Positions 1 through 8,765 are shown, numbered from the stretch's first letter. The stretch is 19,918 bases of DNA from Vavraia culicis subsp. floridensis (GCF_000192795.1 NW_007360667.1:4797-24714), one strand, 5' to 3'. Translations and numbers: made by a program. Notes: generated by a model not told the origin, from the sequence alone.

Positions 1-440
1 CCACTCAAAGAGCATACTTCTGGCACGCCATCAATGATTTAAGTGGATGAAATAAAATCAAGTTAAGCACCATGTTTAGTATTCATTCATTTCTTCTGTT
101 CTTTCTTAATGGTGCATTGTATTGCATCCTTGCTCTGTTCATCAATATTCACAATAACATAAACTTGTACAATCAGTATTAGGTTCAACAGCGCTACTAG
201 ACAAAAATTACCGATCAAGCCTACAAATATCTCTAACACTCACCACTATCGATGCGCACAAGACAATTGGTGCATTACATGTGTTATAGGAAGATGTTTT
301 GTCTGTTATTGATGCTGTAATCTTTGTTGTTGAGATGTGGCATAAGGAGTGCTAAATTGGCACGGTTACAAATTCGTAATTTTAACAATACTTGATGCTG
401 TGATCTGCACTATTATAGATACAACAATTGTAATTATTAA

Positions 441-860
441 ATTCCCTTGGTTGCCAGAGTATTCAAGCTAAAGCTGAACGAACTGAAGAAAGACCTGATT
501 GCGAACAAAGAATGAATGTATTTGTGTACACAATTGAGTTCCAGAAACGAGGACATATTTTGGTCATACTGGGAAACAACAGCAAGATAGACACAGCTGC
601 CATTCATACTCAAGAGAAGACAGTTTCCGGTCTTTCTTTCGTTTGCGATGACAATCCACAAGTCACAGAGCCAGTCATTTGACAAGGTAGGTGTTTATCT
701 GCACAGTCCAGTCTTTGTGCATGGTCAGTTGTATGTAGCTCTGTCGAGAGTGCGCTATGCAAACGGTCTAAGGGTGTATGTTGCTGATAATGGAGACCAA
801 GGAAAGTATGAGAACGGTAAAGTATACACAAGAAATGTTGTGTATAATGAGCCATTATAA
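441..860 (+). pseudogene. Helitron Rep-helicase pseudogene, Rep fragment joined to helicase C-terminus
   Basis: A broken RepHel gene in three frame segments. Codons 453-512 read ARVFKLKLNELKKDL and onward, as in the Helitron-like N domain, and end at a TGA. After a frameshift, 512-590 reads VYTIEFQKRG followed directly by HILVIL. In intact family members an LPHA-like segment carrying the first His of the catalytic HUH motif sits between these two, so the HUH site is lost. From 591 the frame changes again and gives TQLPFILKRRQ, then the helicase end with IHKSQSQSFDKVGVYL (motif V region) and LYVALSRVR (motif VI), stopping at TAA 858-860. A TAG at 588-590 precedes the helicase part. Most of Rep and nearly all of the helicase between are deleted. 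KSQSQ replaces the usual KSQGQ seen in the right copy. It cannot encode a working transposase. Confidence 0.8.
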
Positions 861-985
861 TGAAAGTAAATTTATTGATTTTGTAACTATACAACAGTTG
901 GTAGAAAGGAATAACCTGATGTTTTAGTCACATTCAAAAGCGCTATTTTGGTATACTATCGATTCATGCACCCGTTTTGAAAAAC
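441..985 (+). mobile_element. Decayed Helitron (left copy), internally deleted
   Basis: A Helitron relic. From the start come a piece of the Helitron Rep N-terminal domain (about 441-590), the C-terminal end of the Pif1-like helicase (591-860), and a non-coding tail that matches the tail of the right-hand copy on the opposite strand, including the shared stretches TGTAACTATACAACAG and TTCAAAAGCGCTAT. The match fades in the remnant of the terminal hairpin (GTTTT/AAAAC arms, 974-985). The GGG of the right arm and the CTAA end seen in the right copy are missing or mutated here. I could not identify the 5' terminus (TC); bases 1-440 show no recognisable Helitron sequence. Being Helitron-derived is well supported; the exact limits are not. 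Confidence 0.75.
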
Positions 986-1392
986 AAGCAGTGCAACCAA
1001 AGTTAGTCTTTGCATAGAACTGAGCATAAGAAGCATTTCAGGACCTACTCGCTTATGTAAGTAGCTACACATCTTTACAACATGTTCTTTGTCATTAAAC
1101 ACAGTTTAATAGATCTGTTTCATGGATAAAATAAGTAAACATATCTATCCGTTCTGCACTATGTACTATATGTAGTAAGTCGAAAGTAAATAAACGTATT
1201 ATTGACAAAAAATGTTGGTACATAAACCAAGTATTATCCAGGCTATTTATTATTTTTGTTCATTTTAGCAATTACATGACTCTTGCTATTCCATGCTCAC
1301 TGGCTCAATATTTACACATCATATGAATAAGGGTATGATTTTTCCGTTTGTGCATTTTAGGAAAGCGTATAAATACAAAAAATTTGTTAATA
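986..1392. other. Gene-free AT-rich spacer
   Basis: Between the Helitron relic and the next gene. I see no reading frame of note, no RNA gene and no clear repeat. The last bases hold the CCCC start signal of the following gene. Confidence 0.5.
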
Positions 1393-1396
1393 CCCC
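1393..1396 (+). promoter_or_regulatory. CCCC start-site motif
   Basis: Run of four C nine bases before the ATG at 1406, in a TTAATACCCCTTACC context. It matches the CCC-type motif found just before microsporidian start codons and supports this start. No such motif precedes the ATG at 1934. Confidence 0.45.
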
Positions 1397-1405
1397 TTAC
1401 CAAAT

Positions 1406-1915
1406 ATGCAAATGATTATAATACTGATAAGATCGGTGTATGTGATGGATAACTCGTATCCTGACCAGGATAGTGGACATATCGGAGAAAGTTCTTCAAG
1501 CAACACTTTCATATATCCTGGTATAGAAGTAGTCGGCCATCCTACGCAGTTGACCGCGTGTAGCGATGGATCACAAGAACATGCACAACATGATAGTGAA
1601 AGTGCGGGAGCGAGCAGCTCAGGAAAACGCAAGAGAATGAGCGGACAATCGAATGAAGGTCGCTCGGACAGGCTTGAAAAGTTGCAAAATGTCATTTTTA
1701 AAGTGATAAATAAGAGAGAAGATTTTAGTCAGGAATGTGATCAAAAAACAAAGGATAACCAAGGAGATTTGGAGTTGTCCAGGTATTTTGATAATCTAAA
1801 AGAAATGTTGATTAAGTCTGCACGTTGTTTACGTATAAATAAGGGAAGGATAGTTAATACGGGAACAGATAATTGTGATATTTTGTCACATATTTCAGAA
1901 TATTTTACATCTTGA
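1406..1915 (+). CDS. Hypothetical protein, N-terminal part of a TGA-split frame
   Basis: A 169-residue frame of unknown function. The first 13 residues are hydrophobic (MQMIIILIRSVYV), but a second ATG at 1445 (MDNSYPDQ) would remove them; the CCCC motif favours 1406. Residues about 15-75 are Ser/Gly-rich and probably disordered, with a basic GKRKR patch resembling a nuclear localisation signal. The rest is charged and helical. It ends at TGA 1913-1915. The same reading frame then continues through six more codons into the 342-residue frame at 1934-2962, with no start motif of its own. I infer that this was, or is, one gene of about 518 codons interrupted by a nonsense codon. Two separate genes remain possible. 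No family recognised. Confidence 0.5.
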   Translation: MQMIIILIRSVYVMDNSYPDQDSGHIGESSSSNTFIYPGIEVVGHPTQLTACSDGSQEHAQHDSESAGASSSGKRKRMSGQSNEGRSDRLEKLQNVIFKVINKREDFSQECDQKTKDNQGDLELSRYFDNLKEMLIKSARCLRINKGRIVNTGTDNCDILSHISEYFTS

Positions 1916-1933
1916 AAAAGCGAAGAAGAACAA

Positions 1934-2962
1934 ATGAAAAGATTTAAATTGTTATTTTTGGAGCTGGATATTGCACAAGTTGATGTTCCTTGTGAGGGTG
2001 TGAAAAAAATTTCTCTGTTGCTGGTGAATTATGTCAACTATGACAATGAAGGGTATTCTATGCTAACAACTAATGAGAAGATAAGTGAGGCAGAGTATTT
2101 TAGTAGTCAAAGTGTGAAATGTGTAGGTTGTAGGCATTCTCATCGTAATAGCTGTTTTATTGTGCAAAATGTGATTGATAATTTATTTGTAAACTCATTA
2201 GAAATGTTGTACGGAAACAAAGTTGTTGACAAGTGTTTGCTTTTTTCCGAGTTTACAAGCCTTTGTGGGTATTTTGTGCAGTTCCACAACAATGTAACAA
2301 AAATATTGCTGCGTGATAAAGCGATCACGATATATCTTGTCAGCAGAATCGAAAACATTGTGTTATCATGCACAAAACTGACGGATAAAGGAGATAATCC
2401 GTTCGATAACAAACAGAATATACTGAGACAGATCGTTTATCGTTCCTTTGTTCGTACATTTCTGTTTTCACAACTTCTTTGTGTGTTCAAAGTTAAGTCA
2501 AGCGTTATTTCTAAGTACGTATTTTTTTCCGAGTTGGAGTATACTTGCTCAACAGTTTGTGGTGCGAGTAATCCTGATACTGTTTGCGATACTTTTTTGG
2601 AGGGATATGAGCCTCTATTCTTTTTGCTGTCTGGTTTATTTGACAAGATTGGATTTACAAAGAATTGTTTATTCGCTGCTTGGGATGTGAATCTAAGCAT
2701 GGAGCACTTAAATGGAAAATACATTCTTGAGCAGATTCTTCGTATCTATTCACTTCATATGAAAGAGAGGTTAGGACAAAACGTGAAATGGTTGTATGGA
2801 TATATTGGACGGTATCTCGCTGCAAACCATTCTGAGAGACGAGATGAAATACTTAAGAAAATTGAGGAGTTGGATTATAACAACTCTGAACTTATGACAC
2901 AACAAGTTTGTGATCTTTATAAGTGTGTTAGAAGGCATCTGGAAGAGTTGATACGCCGGTAA
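1934..2962 (+). CDS. Hypothetical protein, C-terminal part of the TGA-split frame
   Basis: A 342-residue frame of unknown function, in the same frame as the upstream 169-residue piece and separated from it only by one TGA and six codons. It looks largely helical, with about 14 Cys, including CVGCRHSHRNSC near residues 63-74, which could bind metal but fits no pattern I know. No signal peptide or clear membrane span is seen. The codons are AT-rich. No CCC motif precedes the ATG at 1934, unlike almost every other start here, which argues that translation does not normally begin there. The TAA stop lies inside GTAAGT (2959-2964), a splice-donor-like string, but I found no convincing acceptor. 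It may be a lineage-specific protein or the larger part of a pseudogene. Confidence 0.55.
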   Translation: MKRFKLLFLELDIAQVDVPCEGVKKISLLLVNYVNYDNEGYSMLTTNEKISEAEYFSSQSVKCVGCRHSHRNSCFIVQNVIDNLFVNSLEMLYGNKVVDKCLLFSEFTSLCGYFVQFHNNVTKILLRDKAITIYLVSRIENIVLSCTKLTDKGDNPFDNKQNILRQIVYRSFVRTFLFSQLLCVFKVKSSVISKYVFFSELEYTCSTVCGASNPDTVCDTFLEGYEPLFFLLSGLFDKIGFTKNCLFAAWDVNLSMEHLNGKYILEQILRIYSLHMKERLGQNVKWLYGYIGRYLAANHSERRDEILKKIEELDYNNSELMTQQVCDLYKCVRRHLEELIRR

Positions 2963-3679
2963 GTAATATCCTGATATGAGAATCATAAGATTAAATAATA
3001 TTTATGGATTTGTGTTTTCTAAATATTGCATGTGTTTTTGTAGTAGTTTTTGCACCTAATATTAGTTCATTATTATTGTGAACAGACATCAGGTGATATC
3101 ATTATCGCATGAGTAAAAAGACAACTCAGAAGCTGATTGATCAGTTCTGTGAAATAAATTATTTGACCCTTTGAGAGAACAAACATTTTTTCTTACGTAT
3201 TTCTAAGCATAAAATAGACAAATATTACTATCAAATCATTTTTTAAGACGCTTTCAGTTGTTCTTTATAAACGACATATAAACGTATGATTATATCAGCC
3301 GAAAAATAATCCTGTACCCCCTGTTACAAAGTCTAGTTTAAACGAGAACAGCTGCAAAAACGTAACATAACAGTTAAAAATGGAAATATCATTTAACAGG
3401 TAGTCTTACTCTCTTCTGTTTATTAACGGAAATGGTACAGCTAATAAAGAATAATAAATTTAACAAATAGGTGTTTTAACAGTAATAGTAAATATTTTGC
3501 TGAATGCTTTTCTATTGATAAAGTGTCATCATTCATTTTGATAGTTAAATACGCTTTCAGGAAGTTATCACAGCCATCCGTACTAATTTTTTATACCCCG
3601 CTAGTCCTGCAGGACTACCCATGAATCTCATACCAACTGAGAGTTGAAAAATTGCTTAAACGCATTTAATTGTTCTTTT
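2963..3679. other. Gene-free AT-rich spacer
   Basis: No gene is supported. The stretch is very AT-rich with scattered stops in all frames. Its one striking feature is a 16-bp palindrome at 3602-3617. A CCC directly before an ATG at 3620 starts a frame of only eight codons. Confidence 0.5.
3602..3617. repeat. Perfect 16-bp palindrome
   Basis: TAGTCCTGCAGGACTA equals its own reverse complement. It is GC-rich inside an AT-rich spacer and is preceded by TATACCCCGC. It could be a binding site for a dimeric protein or chance; nothing nearby identifies a role. Confidence 0.5.
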
Positions 3680-3886
3680 TCATGTTCTATCTTTTTTGTA
3701 TTGAAGTAAGATCAACGCTTCTTTATTTTCCTTCGCAAGATCATTGTTTCGGTACATCATTTTGATAACAATCTCAATATTCGACGGCACTTGAAAGATA
3801 TTACCAGCTCGAACACAATAACCATACCCATTTCTTTTATCATAGTGCACTGCCAAACAATGTAATAAATTTATTATTGGTTGACA
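3680..3886 (-). pseudogene. Possible gene fragment, open 68 codons without start
   Basis: On the minus strand 68 codons are open between a TAA (3887-3889) and a TGA (3680-3682). The translation looks protein-like, for example LAVHYDKRNGYGYCVRAG and IFQVPSNIEIVIKMMYRNND, with balanced composition, but there is no ATG near the start and no CCC motif. I recognise no family. An open run of this length can occur by chance in a 20-kb window, so this is only a candidate for a decayed or truncated gene. Confidence 0.25.
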
Positions 3887-3890
3887 TTAA

Positions 3891-4395
3891 ACACGTTCTT
3901 CTACTTTTTTGTACTCACCCACGGCAACCGATTTCCATTTCCTCACCTTCATTCTGACGATATCAGGAAACAACGATCAGCAGAATACGACCAGCCAGTT
4001 TGCGGATGGAACATAAACTGATTCACATCTAAGCGAATACCACAAGAACAGGGGAACGGAATATGAGCAATTTAATAAGTGTTTTAATACTGAAAAATGG
4101 AAGAATTGTACGATAAATGAATTTTGCATGGGTAAAGAAGCATACGAGAGATTCGACATGTCCTACGTTTTCGGCAGATTGGCAGGATTACTTGGAAAGC
4201 AATTCTGATTGTTACGGATGAAGATCAGCAAGAGAATCCGAAAAGAGAGGTGAAAATGAAATATTGGATACGTTTAACATGAAGACAGATAACTGCAAGC
4301 ATCCCAATATATCACTCGCCAGTATTATCGGTAGCAGCACCGAAGAACTTTGAGACATGATAAAACGTAGGAAAAGCGTTTGAAGAATAAACAAG
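3891..4395 (+). pseudogene. Possible decayed gene for a secreted-type protein
   Basis: Frame 3891-4208 is open except for one TAA at 4014-4016. It starts with a hydrophobic stretch (FHFLTFILTISG) followed by a polar NNDQQNTTSQ segment, like a signal peptide and its cleavage region, then reads on through WKNCTINEFCMGKEAYERFD and YVFGRLAGLLGKQF. After the TGA at 4206, coding-like text continues in the next frame from 4222 (ILDTFNMKTDNCKHPNISLA) until a TGA near 4350. No ATG begins the frame, although a CACCC lies just upstream near 3916. I read this as a possible gene broken by a lost start, a stop and a frameshift. The family is unknown and the case is modest. Confidence 0.3.
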
Positions 4396-4840
4396 AAGAG
4401 AAAGGTATTGTATTGATGTAAATTAAGTTAAAATGACAATATTATCGTATCTTCACTAAACAAAACATCATTTCAAGCAACAGCAGATACAAGGAGTGCT
4501 CTTTTAATGATTTTGATACTGCGCTTCTGTCATGAACTGATACTAACTAAAAGTTTGCCTCCTTCACATGTGATGGTCGTTAATTTTGTATATCAAACAG
4601 TAACACGTGCAGTCAACCAACGGATGCTCATGGTAGTGCTTGCTAGCGTGTCTCGTAAGCAGTTAAATGTTTTTCTAAGTACATCTGGTTCATTCTCGTA
4701 TTGCTTTACGATAAGCAAGGATGCATATAAAATGTCAGTAACAATGTTGTGTTAGTCAAAGCAAATTTGCTAATTGGCATTTTATCGTGATTGTTGTGCA
4801 CGCTCAACCAGCAGAGATCCTGTGTGATTGTTTCGGCGCC
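4396..4840. other. Spacer upstream of RPL11
   Basis: An 82-codon frame at 4507-4755 (+) lacks a CCC start motif and has a hydrophobic, intergenic-type composition, so I do not call it. Otherwise nothing is seen. Confidence 0.4.
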
Positions 4841-4870
4841 TTAAAATTTTTTAAAAATTTGCCCTTCCCA
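4841..4870 (+). promoter_or_regulatory. AAATTT-like and CCC start signals of RPL11
   Basis: Two A/T blocks of the AAAATTTT type (4843-4860) are followed by GCCCTTCCCA ending one base before the ATG. This arrangement, an AAATTT-like element plus CCC, is known upstream of microsporidian ribosomal protein genes. It fixes the start at 4871 rather than at the GTG at 4787. Confidence 0.6.
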
Positions 4871-5395
4871 ATGACAAAGACCAATCCAATGGAGGAAGTG
4901 CGCATCCACAAACTCTCCATAAATTTGTGCGTAGGAGAGAGCGGCGACAAGCTCAATAAGGCTGCCAAAGTACTTGAACAGCTTACTGGCCAGAAGCCTC
5001 GTTTCTCAAAATCACGCCTAACGATTCGCACGTTCGGCATACGCCGCAACGAGAAGATAGCGGTGCATGTAACAGTGCGCGGCGAAAAGGCAAAAGAGAT
5101 TTTGAACAATGCGCTCAAGATCTGCGAGTTTGAGCTGCGCGAGAGCAGCTTCTCGGAGACGGGCACGTTTGGATTTGGGATCAAGGAGCATATTGATCTG
5201 GGACTGAAGTATGACCCGTCGATCGGTATTTATGGAATGGATTTCATCGTTGTTTTGAGTAAGCCCGGGCTGCGGGTGTGTAAGAGGAAGAGGTTGAAAA
5301 GTAAGGTTGGAAATAAGCAGCGGGTTAGTAAGGATGAGGCGAAGAAGTGGTTCGTTGATACTTTTGAGGGTGTTTTAGTGCCGGCGAATAAATAA
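4871..5395 (+). CDS. RPL11: 60S ribosomal protein L11 (uL5)
   Basis: Encodes the large-subunit protein uL5 (eukaryotic L11), which sits on the central protuberance and contacts 5S rRNA. The ATG at 4871 gives 174 residues, the usual eukaryotic length. Family features read in order: [56 protein letters not shown], then [32 protein letters not shown], and a basic C-terminal [20 protein letters not shown] segment. The CDS is more GC-rich than its surroundings, as expected for a highly expressed gene. The upstream AAATTT-like plus CCC signals are the strongest in the window. The TAA stop lies within AATAAATAAA, so the polyadenylation signal overlaps the end of the gene and the 3' UTR should be very short. 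Confidence 0.97.
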   Translation: MTKTNPMEEVRIHKLSINLCVGESGDKLNKAAKVLEQLTGQKPRFSKSRLTIRTFGIRRNEKIAVHVTVRGEKAKEILNNALKICEFELRESSFSETGTFGFGIKEHIDLGLKYDPSIGIYGMDFIVVLSKPGLRVCKRKRLKSKVGNKQRVSKDEAKKWFVDTFEGVLVPANK

Positions 5396-6302
5396 ATGGA
5401 TTATTAAATGTGGCATGAGGGCTTATGGGAGTGGAGATTGGTGCGATGCAACCGGTCCATTCACAAATTTGCACAGTGTGTTACGAGATTGTATGCAGCC
5501 GTGTTCGCAATCATTCCTCAGTTGCGTGTTCTGAGGTGAAAAGCAAATTTGTGAAGGGCCCTCCGCGTGCTCGTCAAGGAATCACGGCTACACCGTTTCG
5601 TAAAAATGGCAATTATTGAAATTTCTTGCCCGCCACGTTAACGCTAAGCACCTCCAAAATAAAAATAAATTTACTTTCTATGTCAACGTATACAATCAGT
5701 TATGGGCACTGCATCTGTGTTCAAAGGTACAATACGATGTTAATCCTATAGTACGTTGGTATACCGATAGATGAGCCTCGCATTATTTTTACATACTGGT
5801 GTTGTTGCGACCATGATGAACACGCATAGCGATCAAAAACAAAGTTTAAAATCTATTCCAAGAGCATAGCACGGATTGTGCGTGTTACAAAAAGTAAAGA
5901 ACGCGTGTTGTAGCGATGGAGACTGGATGAAGAGGATAATGGTTGTGTGTTATAACAGTTTTGCATGATTGTGGCGAATCGTAAAGAAGCAGGCATAACG
6001 AATTGAGGGTGTGCAGAGTACATCACAGATACGTACATTGAACAGGGTGTATTTGCATGTTCCCGTATTTTTCTATGTCTTCATATTTTCCCATATCTCT
6101 TGCCAACAAATATTCCTTGCCAAAGAACAAATAATAAAATCAGCTACACCAATGAACCACCCGCAGTACCAAAATTACAGTGCATCGCACCGCAGCACTG
6201 GCTGCCATACCCAAAAACATTGCATCGCCCGTGCCCGTGTACCACCTGGTCCTCAAAACAACCGATATTTATTAACAACATAGCATGTTCCTGTCACAGG
6301 CA
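5396..6302. other. Spacer between RPL11 and the membrane-protein gene
   Basis: No gene can be supported over about 900 bases. A 64-codon frame at 5425-5619 (+) has no CCC motif and no recognisable product. A 47-codon frame on minus at 5853-5996 follows ACACCCTCAATTCGTTATG and has an Arg/Ser-rich composition, so it is a weak candidate for a small gene. Longer frames on + at 6011-6540 run antisense to, or alongside, the minus-strand gene and look spurious. No tRNA or other structured RNA was recognised. Confidence 0.4.
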
Positions 6303-6863
6303 CTACGAAAGCACATCTTCTACGTTATCTACCACATCGCTCTCGTGCACCGTGAACTCCTCACCATTGAACTTTCTTACACACACAAATTCACCCTCCT
6401 GCGATATAAACTGCACAAGCTCCCCCATATTAAGATCAACCATCCTGCAATTCACAATAGCACGCTTCATATACACCATTTTTATCTGTGCGCTCGTATC
6501 AAGCGTTATATTCCACGCTTTCTTACTTTCTCTTCTGTAGATAAGGAAATCGAGCGAGAGCAGAAAAAGTGCCTGCACGCAGAGCAGTAGGACCGATGAG
6601 CTGGTTACCCCCAGCGCAACCATGAAAATGTACTGCATCAACACCAAACACACCATTACCCGCTTATTTACCGTCCATATTATGGTGCACATGCTGAGTG
6701 CTATCACCACGATGATTTGTATGGCACCAAATACGATCAAATATTTGGACGGCAGTGGAATGGCATCTATTGGTATTTTTATTATGTGTTTTTTGTTGAG
6801 TATCATGGAGGTAACGAAAATAAAACTGATGAACACCTTTAGGATCGATAAGTATTTTCGCAT
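6303..6863 (-). CDS. Four-transmembrane protein with C-terminal soluble domain
   Basis: Encodes 186 residues from the ATG at 6861-6863, chosen because CCC lies immediately before it (minus-strand GCACCCATG). An upstream in-frame ATG at 6896 would add 11 residues. Four hydrophobic helices are visible at about residues 8-22, 41-65, 70-90 and 91-109, then YRRESKK marks the cytosolic side. Residues 136-180 (MGELVQFISQEGEFV, then VRKFNGEEFTVHESDVV) have the spacing of a small beta-barrel such as SH3, but the typical ALYDY and WW residues are absent. Four helices plus a C-terminal SH3 is the plan of the fungal osmosensor Sho1, so a reduced Sho1-like protein is one possibility. I regard the function as unknown. 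The gene is transcribed towards RPL11, and an AATAAA lies about 35 bases after the stop. Confidence 0.7.
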   Translation of the reverse strand: MRKYLSILKVFISFIFVTSMILNKKHIIKIPIDAIPLPSKYLIVFGAIQIIVVIALSMCTIIWTVNKRVMVCLVLMQYIFMVALGVTSSSVLLLCVQALFLLSLDFLIYRRESKKAWNITLDTSAQIKMVYMKRAIVNCRMVDLNMGELVQFISQEGEFVCVRKFNGEEFTVHESDVVDNVEDVLS

Positions 6864-6866
6864 GGG
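6864..6866 (-). promoter_or_regulatory. CCC start-site motif
   Basis: CCC directly abuts the ATG at 6863 on the minus strand and selects it over the ATG at 6896. Confidence 0.45.
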
Positions 6867-7418
6867 TGCGAAAATCTGGAAGATTGAAGTGTGCATTTAA
6901 AAGGAGGAGAAGATTTCTTTTTTATCTGGGAAAAGGGGCTTGAGGTGTGTATTGGACGGGTTAGAGGGTAGGAGGGGTTTTTGTGTGTTTAAGGTGTAGA
7001 AATGTACTTGGTTGAAGAGTGGATAAAAATTGTATACGTGAAGAGAATTGTTAGTTTGGAGTAACCGACAGCATGTTAATGTGCATGCATGCGAAGTACG
7101 TGTGCTTTATGCATATGAACATATAGCAGCCGTGCATAAATGATAACACGTACCAACCATTTCAATTATTTATATCAATGAAAACACGTGTGCACGATAT
7201 TACCATGCATGGTTGAGCTAACACTACCACGTGAATTACTCGCATACCGCCACGCACCTTTTATTCATTATTTGTTAATTAGCTTATAAACACGAATTAA
7301 TTGTTATGCGTATAAAATGCATCGTAGGATTGGCTTATCTCTCCAATTTATGTTGATCTACTTTATTAAGAAGAAAAAGTTTATGCACAAGCAGATACTC
7401 GCTTAACACCCCTTTTAC

Positions 7419-7616
7419 ATGCCGATTCTTGTATTCATTGGTACATGGCAAAAACATGTGCTTGCGAGTGAGAGATGAAGTTTACCTGAATTTAGAGGTG
7501 AACCTTGCACTCGAGCAAGAATAGCCTTTTTGAAAAAGGCTTGAATACGTGTTCTTCTCACATACAAAGTTATGGAAGCGCTCAAGGCAGTTGTGTTCAA
7601 AAGTGTGTGCTTTTAA
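7419..7616 (+). pseudogene. Possible small gene remnant with two in-frame TGA
   Basis: CACCCCTTTTAC precedes an ATG at 7419, the same start context as the real genes here. The frame runs 66 codons to a TAA at 7614-7616 but holds TGA at 7476-7478 and 7542-7544. The segments read MPILVFIGTWQKHVLASER, SLPEFRGEPCTRARIAFLK and VLLTYKVMEALKAVVFKS. No family recognised. Two stops in 66 codons is only modestly below the random expectation, so this is weak. Confidence 0.2.
7504..7541. repeat. Two adjacent inverted repeats (stem-loops)
   Basis: First CTTGC/GCAAG arms around ACTCGA (7504-7519), then a perfect 9-base inverted repeat AGCCTTTTT/AAAAAGGCT around a single G (7523-7541). The second resembles in form the Helitron terminal hairpin at 19474-19492, but no CTRR end follows on either strand. 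It could be part of a structured RNA or chance. Confidence 0.45.
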
Positions 7617-8195
7617 CTCATTGACGGTGGATAGAGCGATAATGTACATAAACCATTGCAGGATGGTATATACCCGTTCCTGAAGATCAAGATTGCCGAT
7701 GCATCCTAAAATTTGATATGGAAGTGTAGAATTTAACCTCTGTAAATTTTACCGCTGGTGTAAGGAGTAGGCTCAGAAATGAGGGTGAACTGGCCAAAAT
7801 AAGCCAGAAAAAATACCTGAGTCTATAGGATGGATAAAGCGGTAGATATCAATATGAAATATAAAATAATGAATATATGAAAGAATTGAACGAAACAGTG
7901 AATACTGAGGTGTTATGGACATGCCGGTGTAACGGTTTGTTGCATTAGCATTGGATGGTTGAAAATTACGGGTAAAAAACGTATTCGATGTACGAAATCA
8001 CAGGTTTAATCATATGAACACGATGGACAGTGCACGTCTACCGTATTCATACGCGTTATGCCATTACCTTCTTCTTAACCGTTAATAATCAATTCACCGG
8101 CATACCGCATTGTTTCATTTTGTGCTCATCCTTTCCTAACGATTTCGTTTTCTTTTACTTCCCAGCCGCTTTCTCTTTCACCTTACCGATACATC

Positions 8196-8759
8196 CTAAG
8201 CAATCTCATTTTCCTCATAATCCCTAATCTCCTCATTTTTCAAATCTGCCATACAGCGCCCATAATAGTGCTTGCCATTCTTCTGTACCTCAAACCTCAT
8301 TTCGACTCTGTCATTAACAACATCTCCGCTCTCATAGTTCCTTATATCTTCAACACTTCTACCCTCAAAATACCTAGGAATGACAACCTGCTCCATCCAA
8401 TCAATCTTCCTGTCATTGTCCCAATTGCTCGTCAACCATCCGTACAACCGGTAGAGCCCGTAAAAAAAGCTAGGTTTGAACCGCACGGCAGGCAGCCCGC
8501 TTATAGCATTTCGATGATCGGCACGCACCATATATGAGCCATAGTTCTGCGGTATGTCAAGATGGAGCTCATATTTTGGACGCAAGTGTTGTGTAGCGTT
8601 GCGTGCCGCACGTGGGATGTGGAAGCGTTGATTGAGTGTGCGTTCGAAAGCACCAATTTTATGAATGAGTGTGAATGAACTTGTTTTGTGTAGTTCTTGG
8701 ATGAAGTTGGTTGTTAGGGTTGTTATGAATGTGTTGATGTGGGTTGATAGAACGGACAT
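8196..8759 (-). CDS. Hypothetical protein, 187 residues
   Basis: A credible gene of unknown function. The ATG at 8757-8759 follows a run of six C without a gap, the clearest CCC motif on this strand. The product is soluble in composition. The N-terminus is low in acidic residues and rich in Thr, Ser and His, which would allow a mitosomal targeting signal, though that is conjecture. The middle is aromatic-rich (FKPSFFYGLYRLYGWLTSNW, about residues 94-113). The C-terminal part (DRVEMRFEVQKNGKHYYGRC) looks like beta strands and ends acidic (ENEIA). No catalytic motif was recognised. It is transcribed away from the DUF1682-like gene, with a spacer of about 375 bases between the two starts. Confidence 0.65.
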   Translation of the reverse strand: MSVLSTHINTFITTLTTNFIQELHKTSSFTLIHKIGAFERTLNQRFHIPRAARNATQHLRPKYELHLDIPQNYGSYMVRADHRNAISGLPAVRFKPSFFYGLYRLYGWLTSNWDNDRKIDWMEQVVIPRYFEGRSVEDIRNYESGDVVNDRVEMRFEVQKNGKHYYGRCMADLKNEEIRDYEENEIA

Positions 8760-8765
8760 GGGGGG
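8760..8765 (-). promoter_or_regulatory. CCCCCC start-site motif
   Basis: Six C on the minus strand directly before the ATG at 8759. Confidence 0.5.

Larger units (their letters stand above)
6897..8195. other. Long spacer between two minus-strand genes
   Basis: About 1.3 kb without a supportable gene. It contains small palindromes rich in GCATGC/CATGCATG near 7080-7090 and 7203-7214, and two adjacent stem-loops at 7504-7541. A CCCC-preceded ATG at 7419 opens a frame to 7616 that is interrupted by two TGA codons. The rest (7620-8190) has stops at about the random rate in every frame checked. Confidence 0.45.

Noticed and set aside
2959..2964. GTAAGT splice donor over the stop of the 342-residue frame
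   Set aside because: No nearby branch-point and acceptor of microsporidian type that reopens a coding frame was found.
5396..5640. A structured RNA or a small ribosomal protein gene after RPL11
   Set aside because: No snRNA, SRP, RNase P or ribosomal protein signature was recognised on either strand.
6100..6590. Plus-strand frames of 146 and 101 codons
   Set aside because: They overlap the minus-strand membrane protein gene, have no CCC motif and show intergenic-type composition.
1913..7544. TGA as a sense codon, suggested by in-frame TGA at 1913, 7476 and 7542
   Set aside because: TGA is the natural terminator of the PABPN1-like, Nop4-like, helicase and 104-residue frames, so a changed code is not supported.
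7650..8017. Degenerate coding sequence in the spacer
   Set aside because: One frame has protein-like segments but about seven stops in 120 codons, close to random expectation.
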